A stretch of DNA of 64,000 nucleotides, taken from assembly GCF_008329705.1 (NCBI RefSeq), contig NZ_VTSX01000025.1:1-64000 (forward strand). Reading direction: 5' to 3'. Positions 7,447-15,093 of this stretch are shown here, one piece after another. The notes under the pieces are model-generated. The model had not been told where the DNA came from, searched no databases, and saw only the letters and a list, made by a program, of their open reading frames with translations. The stretch is from Chryseobacterium sp. SN22. Lineage in GTDB: Bacteria; Bacteroidota; Bacteroidia; Flavobacteriales; Weeksellaceae. Positions within the stretch are counted from its first letter, which is position 1. Every line of letters starts with the position of its first letter. The position numbers were made by a program, and so were the translations under genes.

Positions 7447-9944
7447 CAGTTTTTCTGTGCCGATAAAAAGTTAAGGAACAAACGGGCCGCCCCGGCATTT
7501 CCTGCCGGCAGCTGCCTGAAAAAAGCCAGCGGGGTGTAAATAAAATTCCCTTTCCCATACTTGGCATACAGCGTGGATCCCTGCAAAGGCTCTTCACCGG
7601 TATCGTGCATTTCGAAAAGCGGTTCGTAAGCCGCATCCCATTGGTCCGGGAAGTAGGCCCCGCGCTCCTGTACCCAGCCTTTGAAATCATCGGCCGTTAT
7701 TTTATTCGGGAAGTTCAGCAATTTATGGTTGGGATTTAAAAATGTTACTGCAGCATTTTCTTCGGTCACCCTTTTATTGGCAATGTTGAATTTGTACATG
7801 CCCAACTGGCTCACCGTGGCGTCCTGGTTCGTGTTATACTGCATCACCAGGTTTCCTCCGGCTTTTACGTAAGCCCATAAAAAAGGCATCCAGCGGCCCA
7901 GCTTCTTCTCCGTATTGTTGGCACGGATTCCCAGAACGATGGCATCGTACTGCGATAATTTGTTCTGACTGCCGCCCGCTGCATCGATGTTGCCGTAAAA
8001 ATCTTCGTCTTTCAGAACCTCCACCTGAATTCCGGCGATGCGCAGGAACTCGGGAATAAAATCGCCTGCTCCCTGGATGTACCCTATTTTTTTAACCGTC
8101 GTCCGGATATCGCCTTTCATGACAGCGACCGTTGCGGGCGCAAAATACTGTAGGGAAGGCAGATGCGGATATTGGATCAGTACCTGTTTTTTGTTATAGG
8201 TAATTCCATCTGCTACAAAGTCAGCATCCAGCTGCAAACGGTTGGATGGTATTGAAGTAAGCCTGGCTTTCGGAATAATACAGTCGACAGTCATATCTTT
8301 TCCGTTGAGCGAACTAACCTCCGCGCCGCCTAAACGTTCCCCGTTGTACATCAGGTTTAGCTTACCGTTGCCGAAGGTTTTGCTGGAATTGACTTTAATA
8401 TTTAAGCTTAAATGTAAATCTTCATTTTCTTTCACCAGGTAAAGCGGTTGGGTGAACTTCAGTTCCAGGGCCGGAACAATGCGGAGGGCTTCCACCACAT
8501 CACCGCGCACCGGATCTAATTTCTTAAACGATAAAGGAAGCTTCACTTGAAATTTTTCCGCACCGATTCTTAAATCCAGCAATACATTCAACGGGGATTC
8601 CGCCTCCGGCAAACCGACCAGCGTATCATTCGGAACAGAAAAAGTAGCTGCGTCCACCGCCGGTCTGGCCAGCCAGTACGGTTCCGTAAGCGCAGCATCA
8701 GCCGGAATCTGAATGTCGTGCTGAATGGTGATTAAAGAATCTTTAGCCAGTTTCCTGTTTAGGCTTTCCGACTGGTTCAGCCATTTTACATTTTCCACAA
8801 CGACCGGATTTTCCGCTCTTGAAATCAGGTTTAATTTGAAATTATACCGATCTCCGGCAACGGCTTCCGATTGGTTGGTCACCGCCTCTCCCATAAACCC
8901 GGCACAGCTCAGAATGATCTGGTCCAGCGATTTGATTTTATCTTTTTTCAGTTCTGCATCCTTTAGTGCCATTACCTTTTTTCGTAAAGCCAACAGAGCA
9001 GGCAAACTACGGTCCGGATTGTTGAAATTGAAAGCTGAAATGATTTTATCTAAAGATTGGTCGATATCCGCGTTTCCTTTTGACGTCCAGGTCGTAACAA
9101 GTCCATCAAAAAGGGTTGTTTTGGCAGGTTCACCGGCTACATGGGAAAAATATTCGGTTTTGATCCCGGCCACCGACTGGGTTCCTGCGCCCTGGCTTTT
9201 GTGTAAACTTCTGCTTAATCCGGCCAGTTCGCCATAGCCCATTCCAAGTTGCGGATCATACTGCCCCACCGTCACTTTCAGTTGATTTTCAGCGGTCGTA
9301 TTCACCGAACCGAAGCGGAACGTATTCCACAATAAGCGTTTGGGCTGCCATACATTCACATATTTCAGCTGATCCGGGAAAGCGTTTTTATCACCGGCCA
9401 GCTTAAAGGCTTTTTCCGCCACCACGGCCGAAGCCGCATGCTGTCCGTGTCCCGCCGCAGCCGTAGGAGGAAAACGGCAGATGATCACCTCCGGACGGAA
9501 TTTTCGGATGACCCAGACCACATCCGCGGTAATGCTGTTTTCATCCCACTGTTTAAAGGTATCGGTGGTATTTTTAGAAAACCCGAAATCAATTGCCCGG
9601 GTAAAAAACTGTTGGGCGCCGTCTAATTTTCTTGCCTCTAAAAGCTCATGCGTCCTGATCAGGCCCAACGCAGCGCCCTGCTCGGTCCCCAATAAGTTCT
9701 GCCCGCCGTCCCCTCTGGTTAAAGAAAGATAGCCCGTTTCCAGATTCTGGTTATTGACCAGCCAGGAAAGCAAGCCTGTATTTTCATCATCCGGATGCGC
9801 CGCCAGGTACAGGACTTTCGGCAGGTGCTTCAGGGTTTTGAGTTCGCGGTAAATCTCTGATGATCTGGAAGGCCGGACCTGTTGGGCCGGACAAAAAGCC
9901 GTTAAAAAACTAAGGAGAAGTACAGTGATTCCTTTTTTGAACAT
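7446..9944 (-). CDS. Secreted PIG-L family deacetylase
   Basis: This 832-aa protein has an N-terminal signal peptide (about 1-20, ending CPAQQ). The PIG-L (LmbE-like) domain follows, with the zinc-binding AHPDDE motif at 49-54 and a second metal/catalytic region GHGQHAA near 170. These enzymes remove N-acetyl groups from amino sugars or related metabolites. The region after about 270 is long and beta-rich and ends in a Rossmann-like segment (YDAIVLGIRANNTE). It is much longer than the usual 230-residue PIG-L core, as in large periplasmic Bacteroidota versions. It heads an operon with a 36-aa membrane peptide and an SSS symporter. The exact substrate is unknown. Confidence 0.88.
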   Translation of the reverse strand: MFKKGITVLLLSFLTAFCPAQQVRPSRSSEIYRELKTLKHLPKVLYLAAHPDDENTGLLSWLVNNQNLETGYLSLTRGDGGQNLLGTEQGAALGLIRTHELLEARKLDGAQQFFTRAIDFGFSKNTTDTFKQWDENSITADVVWVIRKFRPEVIICRFPPTAAAGHGQHAASAVVAEKAFKLAGDKNAFPDQLKYVNVWQPKRLLWNTFRFGSVNTTAENQLKVTVGQYDPQLGMGYGELAGLSRSLHKSQGAGTQSVAGIKTEYFSHVAGEPAKTTLFDGLVTTWTSKGNADIDQSLDKIISAFNFNNPDRSLPALLALRKKVMALKDAELKKDKIKSLDQIILSCAGFMGEAVTNQSEAVAGDRYNFKLNLISRAENPVVVENVKWLNQSESLNRKLAKDSLITIQHDIQIPADAALTEPYWLARPAVDAATFSVPNDTLVGLPEAESPLNVLLDLRIGAEKFQVKLPLSFKKLDPVRGDVVEALRIVPALELKFTQPLYLVKENEDLHLSLNIKVNSSKTFGNGKLNLMYNGERLGGAEVSSLNGKDMTVDCIIPKARLTSIPSNRLQLDADFVADGITYNKKQVLIQYPHLPSLQYFAPATVAVMKGDIRTTVKKIGYIQGAGDFIPEFLRIAGIQVEVLKDEDFYGNIDAAGGSQNKLSQYDAIVLGIRANNTEKKLGRWMPFLWAYVKAGGNLVMQYNTNQDATVSQLGMYKFNIANKRVTEENAAVTFLNPNHKLLNFPNKITADDFKGWVQERGAYFPDQWDAAYEPLFEMHDTGEEPLQGSTLYAKYGKGNFIYTPLAFFRQLPAGNAGAARLFLNFLSAQKN

Positions 9945-10319
9945 GTGAATTTGCTTTGCAGGGCAAATATAGTTAAATCGTTCTTTTTGCGGCAGGAAAA
10001 GAGAAAATTCATTATCTCATCATCATCCATGTTCGCCAGATCCTGATTTTTCGTTATCCGGTATTAATAGCATCGGGCTTCAGCCAAAACCTAATTTTTA
10101 ACGCAAAGTTTGATTTTCCAGACGCATAAGTTTTGAGGAGGCAAAGAAGGATCAGCAGGCTGATCTGACGAAGCGTGCGGCTGCTTCGCGAAGCAGATTC
10201 ATCTGCCTTTGCTCACTTCGATTATGCGCAGTCATTATACCTTTGCGTTTAAAGCTTTTACAATAAATAATACTGATTATCAGCTGAGTGATAAAATTGT
10301 ACCTGCAGAAATAAACCAA
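9945..10319. other. Intergenic stretch with a hairpin-forming repeat
   Basis: No gene was seen in this 375-base gap. It contains the long imperfect inverted repeat listed at 10097-10254. The remainder holds no clear promoter or terminator. Confidence 0.6.
10097..10254. repeat. Long imperfect inverted repeat (MITE/REP-like)
   Basis: The ends are TTTAACGCAAAG (10097-10108) and CTTTGCGTTTAAAG (10241-10254), near-perfect inverted copies. Between them further blocks pair: GACGCATAA with TTATGCGCA, and GAGGCAAAGAAGGAT with ATCTGCCTTTGCTC. The centre forms a small CGAAGC/GCTTCG hairpin near 10170-10188. The whole element could fold into one long hairpin of about 160 bases. No gene or transposase is inside. 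Confidence 0.65.
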
Positions 10320-10991
10320 CTACGTTTTCCTAACACTATCCCGTGTAAGAAAAATATAATGAAACATACAGAAAGCCGCGACCGCCCCGAACGTGTGCCA
10401 TAAAAAGTGGGTCCCGAAACTGAACCATCCCCATTTGTCGGCAATACGGAAGGTCAGTGCCAGAACAAAGGACAATAGGGCAAAGCCCACCCATTTTCCG
10501 GCTTTCCAATGGGTATACATCAGATACCGCAACACGGAGAAAAGGACAAAGGAAGCCATGATGGCGTAATTGACGTTAATGAAAAGAGAAGGATGACCGG
10601 CCAGGATCCAATTTCTCAAAGCAAACATGAGTAGCCCATAGATGAGGACCAGCAGAGCAGCATAATACCACCGGGTACTCCGGGCGATAAAATAAAATCC
10701 TGCAGACAGGCAGAGCAGCATGATGGGCAGCCAGTCCATCATAATGAATACCGGCCACTGCCTGAAGGAATGGTAAACCGTTCCGCCGATAGCCCCGATG
10801 TATAATAAAGCCAGGCAGTAGGTTAAAAAAGGATTTTCTTTAAAACGGCCGTTCAGCTTAATCGTCCAGAAAATGGCTAAGGCCAGAAAAAATACCGCCG
10901 TAACGGCATTCAACGGCTCAGGGAAAAGCTGGGCCATATCGGTTTCCTTATACAGCATCCCTCCGTCCGGAGGCAGTTGGTTGATCGGCAT
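10320..10991 (-). CDS. CREST-like (ceramidase/PAQR superfamily) membrane protein
   Basis: This 223-aa protein has about seven hydrophobic helices and no signal peptide. Conserved polar positions sit at membrane edges: GTVYHS in helix 2, a MDWLPI motif in the next, and GTHFLWHTFGA near the end. The arrangement Ser/His - Asp - HxxxH is the pattern of the CREST superfamily of membrane hydrolases (alkaline ceramidase, PAQR receptors, Per1). These act on lipid amides or related bonds through a zinc ion. The assignment rests on motif spacing and topology. It is a lone gene on the minus strand, with no clear operon partner. Confidence 0.65.
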   Translation of the reverse strand: MPINQLPPDGGMLYKETDMAQLFPEPLNAVTAVFFLALAIFWTIKLNGRFKENPFLTYCLALLYIGAIGGTVYHSFRQWPVFIMMDWLPIMLLCLSAGFYFIARSTRWYYAALLVLIYGLLMFALRNWILAGHPSLFINVNYAIMASFVLFSVLRYLMYTHWKAGKWVGFALLSFVLALTFRIADKWGWFSFGTHFLWHTFGAVAAFCMFHYIFLTRDSVRKT

Positions 10992-11097
10992 ATTCGTTTT
11001 TATTTGTTATTGGCATTTTTGCACTATCCAAGCAGAATTTTACACCATGCCCGGTTGAAACATTTCGGCAAATCCTTGCTGGCAGACAGAGCTCATG

Positions 11098-11667
11098 TTA
11101 GTCGTTATAATACTTTTTCAGCCAGTTTTGAAATTCATCTTCATAGATTTCCTGAGCATTTTTCACAATCCCGTCCGGATCTTCTGTAGCTTCAATGCCA
11201 TATTTTTCCAAAACCCACTTTTTGTATTCTTCTGTTTTTTCGGTAGGCTCATAATCATCTTCATCTTTGTAAAAATAGATTTTGTCCCAGCCGATAGCGG
11301 GTTCCACATCAAAGGTTAAAATTTCCAGCAATTCCCTTATGTTTTTCGCCACAATATGGATTCCTCCCTCACTTCCAAATACTAAAACCGGGGCTTCACT
11401 TAAATTTTCATTTTTGTCTCTTAGCCAGAACGCATAAGTTGAACCGGTTCCGTCTGCCATCGCAAATTCAATGATCGAGTTTGTAAATTCTTCGTCATCT
11501 GAGTAGCCCTTTATCCCACTTTTATCCGAATAATCTCTTCCGATATAAAATTTGTCTGAAAAATTTTCATCATCTCCGGTTGAGTTCTGGAAATTCACAA
11601 GCTCTATTAATTCTTCCGGAATTTCAAAATTTTTAAAGTTTGCTTCAAATTCACTTAAATTAACCAT
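11098..11667 (-). CDS. SUKH/SMI1-KNR4-like protein
   Basis: This 189-aa soluble acidic protein has no signal peptide. The opening (FEIPEELIELVNFQNSTG) and the middle (YAFWL, then PVLVFGSEGGIHIVAKN) resemble the SMI1/KNR4 (SUKH) fold. That fold is common in bacterial immunity proteins against polymorphic toxins and in regulatory proteins. The C-terminal part (about 130-189) is highly charged. No toxin gene lies next to it; the gene downstream is the CREST-like protein and the gap upstream holds a decayed gene. It may be an orphan immunity protein. Family placement is tentative. Confidence 0.6.
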   Translation of the reverse strand: MVNLSEFEANFKNFEIPEELIELVNFQNSTGDDENFSDKFYIGRDYSDKSGIKGYSDDEEFTNSIIEFAMADGTGSTYAFWLRDKNENLSEAPVLVFGSEGGIHIVAKNIRELLEILTFDVEPAIGWDKIYFYKDEDDYEPTEKTEEYKKWVLEKYGIEATEDPDGIVKNAQEIYEDEFQNWLKKYYND

Positions 11668-11964
11668 TTTTACTGATTTTAATATTGATGTCTGGTGTTT
11701 TCCGGCATTGCTGCCGGGTTTTGGCTTTACGCATCTATTTTGTAAAGCGATTTTGATACTAATTTAAAAATTAATTTTGATTGATTTTTAAGATTCAGGT
11801 ATCTTTTACTGTAAGGATATTTTACATATTGTAATTTTTCCTGTAATAGAATCGCTGTCTGAAATGTCTTTTTACATAAGTATTTATTGTAATTACATCG
11901 AAATGTACGACTTAAAAAATCAAAATATTTTAAAGCGTCACTTATCAAAGGAAATGAAATAGTA

Positions 11965-12269
11965 ATGAAAAAAATCCTGATCTTATTTTTAATTATCCAT
12001 ATATCTTCATTCGCTCAAAAAAATTAGTGTACGAATAGATCATAGAATTGAAGCCATCAGTATTTTTTTACTCTGGCAACAATGGATACATTAGATACAA
12101 AACCTACCCCATCAGTTTATTACAACAATTCAATCAGTACTTTGCCAATTGTAAAAATCATGAATCATTAAATTGGTATAGAAATCTTGAAGTGTGGGAC
12201 GGGTATGATCATTTAATACATTTTTCTAAAATAATTGTTACCGTTTGCTTTGAGGACACAAGATTTTGA
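11965..12269 (+). pseudogene. Broken secreted protein gene (DUF4932-like)
   Basis: An ATG at 11965 opens a clear signal peptide (MKKILILFLIIHISSFAQK) that stops after 17 residues. A second frame continues with ISVRIDHRIEAISIF, and a third frame from about 12063 to 12269 gives YSGNNGYIRYKTYP and then SLLQQFNQYFANCKNHESL. The joins fall at a run of seven A (12017-12023) and a run of seven T (12063-12069). Put together, the pieces read like the N-terminal part of a DUF4932-type secreted protein (VRxDHRxE...IS pattern, then a Y-F-x-K/N-N-H region). The rest of the protein is missing. Either the gene is dead or both runs carry sequencing errors; the missing C-terminal part favours decay. Confidence 0.6.
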
Positions 12270-12300
12270 ATGAAGAATTCCGCCGAAACCGAGCAGCTAA

Positions 12301-12432
12301 ACAGTAGTAAAAGGTAACAAAACCTATACATATTTTAAGTTGTTTCATAAGAATAACAGAGCTTCTGTGAAAACTGCTGTAAATTTCATGTATTCTAATT
12401 TAGAAATTCCCTTTAGTATAAAATGTTTATAA
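12301..12432 (+). pseudogene. Coding remnant, possible tail of the broken gene
   Basis: An open frame without a start codon reads GNKTYTYFKLFHKNNRASV and ends SIKCL before TAA. It looks protein-like but lacks any start. It is probably the degraded end of the upstream broken gene or of another lost gene. Confidence 0.3.
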
Positions 12433-12503
12433 TTTCAGTAATTACAGGCCCCATGATACCGGCTCTCTAATTTCTCTGTGAAACGTACCTGTTCTAAGAG
12501 CAA

Positions 12504-12532
12504 ACAAAAAACCCCATCATTTCTGATGAGGC
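12504..12532 (-). terminator. Terminator after the DUF5606 gene
   Basis: On the minus strand, CCTCATCAGAAATGATGGGG forms a hairpin followed by TTTTTTG. It lies about 30 bases after the stop of the DUF5606 gene. Confidence 0.8.
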
Positions 12533-12559
12533 TTGTATTTTTAAATCCAGATGAATGAA

Positions 12560-13126
12560 TTATCCTTGTTTTCTGTGGGTGCTTTTCGGAGCTGCTTTTG
12601 CTGCGGAAGTAGCTTTTACTTTCGGAGCGGCAGGCTTTTCCGCTTTCGGAGCTGCTTTTTTAGAGGCATCTTTCTCTACATTCAGGTCCTCTGTCTGAGC
12701 CGGCTCACCATCTAAAGTTTCAGGCTCGGCCTTTACGAAGCTCTCAGGCGTAATATATCCTGCTTTCTGAAGAATGTTGTACCACTGCGCCAGTTTCTTG
12801 ATATCGGAAGCATATACCCTTCCCGTATCATAGTCCGGAAGAGAAGCCGTCATAAATTCCTTAAGCTCGGCATCATTTGCTTTATGATGAATCGCTTCTT
12901 TGTAATCGTAGTTTTTAGCAATATTTTCAAAAACTTCGAACAAAGGAACTTCTTTATCAAATGTAAACATGGCGATGTTATCCAATAAGCTCACCTGGCT
13001 TGAGTTGCCGATGCTCACTTTTTTCTTGGTGGTAACATCTTCAATAATAAATCCGTTTTTTAATTGGGAAACTAATTTAAAAAGTCCTGGTTTTCCGGAG
13101 ATTGAAATTATTTTTTCTAACAGCAT
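12560..13126 (-). CDS. DUF5606 family protein
   Basis: This 188-aa protein has a conserved N-terminal domain (MLLEKIISISGKPGLFKLVS) and a helical middle (AQWYNILQKAGYITPESF). The low-complexity tail (about 140-188) is rich in Ala, Lys and Pro. The domain is a Bacteroidota-specific family of unknown role, usually encoded next to peptide deformylase and the RuvX nuclease. That is exactly the context here, about 100 bases downstream of def on the same strand. The basic tail might contact nucleic acid or the ribosome, which is speculation. Confidence 0.88.
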   Translation of the reverse strand: MLLEKIISISGKPGLFKLVSQLKNGFIIEDVTTKKKVSIGNSSQVSLLDNIAMFTFDKEVPLFEVFENIAKNYDYKEAIHHKANDAELKEFMTASLPDYDTGRVYASDIKKLAQWYNILQKAGYITPESFVKAEPETLDGEPAQTEDLNVEKDASKKAAPKAEKPAAPKVKATSAAKAAPKSTHRKQG

Positions 13127-13227
13127 AATTTTATTTTTTGTAATTCTGCAATCGGCTCCTGCACTTCGACGGGCTTCGTGTAAGAACGTTCTGCGTTTTT
13201 ATTTCTTGTTTTTATTATTAATTCTGA

Positions 13228-13800
13228 TTACTTCGGGAATCTCATTTTGTAACCGATGCTTACGTCACCCTGGGTAATTTTGGTCAGTTTACCTTTTACC
13301 AGCTTCTTTTTTAAAGCACTCAGGTGGTCGGTAAAAAGAATTCCCTCGATATGATCATATTCATGCTGAATTACGCGGGCTCTAATATCGGAAAAAGTTT
13401 CTGTATGTTTTACAAAATTTTCGTCATAATATTCGATCACGATGGTTTCTTTCCGCTTTACATCTTCCCTTACGTCGGGGATGGAAAGGCACCCTTCATT
13501 GAATTTCCACTCTTCCCCGGATTCTTCAAGAATCTGCGCGTTGATAAATACTTTTTTGAATTCTGCCAGCTCATCCTTGATGTCCTCGTAATCTTCATCT
13601 TCAGCCAGAGGGCTCACGTCGATCACGAAGAGACGGATGTCCAGGCCGATCTGCGGTGCAGCCAGGCCAATTCCGTTGGCACTGTACATCGTGTCGAACA
13701 TATTCCCTATCAACTCCTGCAGCTCGGGATAATCCTTATCTATATCCTTCGCTACTTTTCTTAAAACCGGGTCACCAAAAGCTCTTATCGGTAAAATCAT
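13228..13800 (-). CDS. def: Peptide deformylase
   Basis: This 190-aa protein has all three metal-site motifs in order: GIGLAAPQIG (about 43-52), EGCLSIP (about 103-109) and HEYDH (about 147-151). It removes the formyl group from the first Met of new proteins, using a metal held by the Cys and two His. An acidic insert between motifs 1 and 2 (SPLAEDEDYEDIKDELAE) is typical of Bacteroidota forms. Its ATG overlaps the end of ruvX by four bases, so the two are co-translated; DUF5606 follows. Confidence 0.97.
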   Translation of the reverse strand: MILPIRAFGDPVLRKVAKDIDKDYPELQELIGNMFDTMYSANGIGLAAPQIGLDIRLFVIDVSPLAEDEDYEDIKDELAEFKKVFINAQILEESGEEWKFNEGCLSIPDVREDVKRKETIVIEYYDENFVKHTETFSDIRARVIQHEYDHIEGILFTDHLSALKKKLVKGKLTKITQGDVSIGYKMRFPK

Positions 13801-14213
13801 CTTGTTTTCTGTTCTAAAAAATTCTGCAATATGATGGTTGCACTTACTTTATCTATCAATCCTTTTTCCTGTCTCTGTTTTTTGCTTTTCCCGCTTTGGG
13901 AGATAAAAAACGAAGCCATTTTGGAGGTGAACCTTTCATCGAAGCGGTGAACTTTTACAGCCGGAAATTCTTTTTCAAAGATTTCTATGAATTTCAGAAT
14001 ATCCTTTTCCACTTCGGAAACATTCCCCTTCAGGTCCACAGGGAGACCTATTACCACTTCATCAACCCGGTTTTCACTGAAATATTTTTTCAGGAACCCG
14101 ATAACGGATGAAGTCTGTACCGTATCCAGGCCGCTTGCAATAATCTGCATGTCATCCGTTGCAGCGATGCCACAACGTGCCTTTCCGTAATCAATTGCAA
14201 GGATCTGTCCCAT
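13797..14213 (-). CDS. ruvX: Putative pre-16S rRNA nuclease / Holliday junction resolvase RuvX
   Basis: This 138-aa YqgF family protein has an RNase H fold. Visible motifs are ILAIDYGKARCGIA at the N terminus, VDEVVIGLP in the middle and DERFTSKMA near 95-103, which supply the acidic metal ligands. The family processes the 5' end of 16S rRNA and was earlier proposed as a junction resolvase. It is the first gene of a ruvX-def-DUF5606 run on the minus strand. A consensus promoter lies immediately upstream, giving a very short leader. Confidence 0.93.
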   Translation of the reverse strand: MGQILAIDYGKARCGIAATDDMQIIASGLDTVQTSSVIGFLKKYFSENRVDEVVIGLPVDLKGNVSEVEKDILKFIEIFEKEFPAVKVHRFDERFTSKMASFFISQSGKSKKQRQEKGLIDKVSATIILQNFLEQKTR

Positions 14214-14220
14214 AGGTTTG

Positions 14221-14253
14221 CAAATTTAGTAAATTTTAATGATTTTATTCCAA
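14221..14253 (-). promoter_or_regulatory. Bacteroidota-type promoter for ruvX-def
   Basis: Read on the minus strand, TTG (14253-14251) is followed after 22 bases by TAAATTTG (14228-14221), a perfect TAnnTTTG -7 box. The ruvX ATG is only about eight bases further, so the transcript would be nearly leaderless. Confidence 0.6.
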
Positions 14254-14441
14254 ATGCTGTTTTTTATTACTTTCCGTGCGGGTGCAAATGGCCTTCGTTG
14301 CTTTCAGTATAATTCCTCACTACAGGAAATGCCTGCCTGCATTGGGATTGAATGGGAATTTTTATGCATTTGCATCGTTTTTTGGCAAATCATGTTTTAT
14401 TACGCTAATTTTTTTATAAATTTAATTTTCAAAACGAAATT

Positions 14442-14918
14442 ATGAAGCAACTCATTCTCGTAAGACATGCAAAAAGCGACTGGCCGGAAGAAACTGACGA
14501 CTTCAACAGACCGTTGGCAGACAAGGGTTTGGAAGAAGCCATGCAGATGTCCAGATTCATGAAAGACAATAAGGTAACGATCGATTATTTTGTATCGAGC
14601 CCTGCGGTTCGTGCACTGACTACCTGCAGAATCTTCAACCAGTCCTATCACATCAACATGGCTACGAATGAGAAATTGTATAATCCATCCGAAAGCAATT
14701 TCGAATCGGTAATCTACAATCTGGACAACGGCCATAAGTCGGTGGCTTTCTTCTCCCACAACAACGGGATCTCCAATTTCGCCAATTCCATTTCCCAGGA
14801 TATTTTCCACTTCCCGACCTGCGGAGTGGCCGGCTTTGAAATCGACTGCAATTCATGGTCGGAATTCGACGGAGCCCGCAAAAAGCTGCTGTTCTTTTAT
14901 GAACCGGGTAAAATTTAG
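14442..14918 (+). CDS. SixA-like histidine phosphatase
   Basis: This 158-aa protein of the histidine phosphatase (phosphoglycerate mutase-like) superfamily opens with LILVRHAKSDW, containing the phospho-accepting RH pair. The second His region is FFSHNNGISNF near 110. Its length and the RHAKSDW start fit the small SixA-type branch, whose founding member dephosphorylates His-phosphotransfer proteins. In Bacteroidota these single-domain enzymes are widespread and their substrate is unclear. It is a lone gene, divergent from ruvX and convergent with a serine hydrolase. Confidence 0.88.
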   Translation: MKQLILVRHAKSDWPEETDDFNRPLADKGLEEAMQMSRFMKDNKVTIDYFVSSPAVRALTTCRIFNQSYHINMATNEKLYNPSESNFESVIYNLDNGHKSVAFFSHNNGISNFANSISQDIFHFPTCGVAGFEIDCNSWSEFDGARKKLLFFYEPGKI

Positions 14919-14920
14919 TC

Positions 14921-14990
14921 TTTATTCCGGCAGGGAGCTGGATGCCGGAAGTTTCTCTACCAATATCAATAACAGTCTTTAATATTAAAA
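14921..14990 (+). repeat. Dispersed intergenic repeat, copy A
   Basis: The segment contains GAGCTGGATGCCGGAAGTTT followed by CTCTACCAATATCAAT. Similar strings occur at 31280-31360, 52294-52377 and 60755-60815. The shared core is roughly GCTGGA-GATG-GGAAGTTTTTCT-CAATATCA. Confidence 0.5.
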
Positions 14991-15048
14991 TGATCGTACA
15001 ATACTGTTTCAAGCTTCTGGTTACTTTTCCTCTGGTAAACTGATGAAA

Positions 15049-15073
15049 CAAAAAAACGGACCGAAGCCCGTTT
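15049..15073 (-). terminator. Terminator of the serine hydrolase gene
   Basis: The minus strand reads AACGGGCTTCGGTCCGTT followed by a T run, about 25 bases after the stop of the gene at 15094. Confidence 0.7.
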
Positions 15074-15093
15074 CTGTTGATACCTATTCTGAA

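Noticed and set aside
8725..9237. Plus-strand open frame of 170 residues inside the PIG-L gene
   Set aside because: Antisense to the conserved secreted deacetylase; no recognisable domain.
11098..11667. SUKH-like protein considered as immunity partner of a toxin next to it
   Set aside because: No toxin gene lies adjacent on either side; only a decayed secreted-protein gene and a CREST-like gene, so a cognate pair cannot be claimed.
11727..11948. Minus-strand open frame of 73 residues in the gap before the broken secreted-protein gene
   Set aside because: No family resemblance, AT-rich random-looking sequence, no promoter box; kept out as unsupported.
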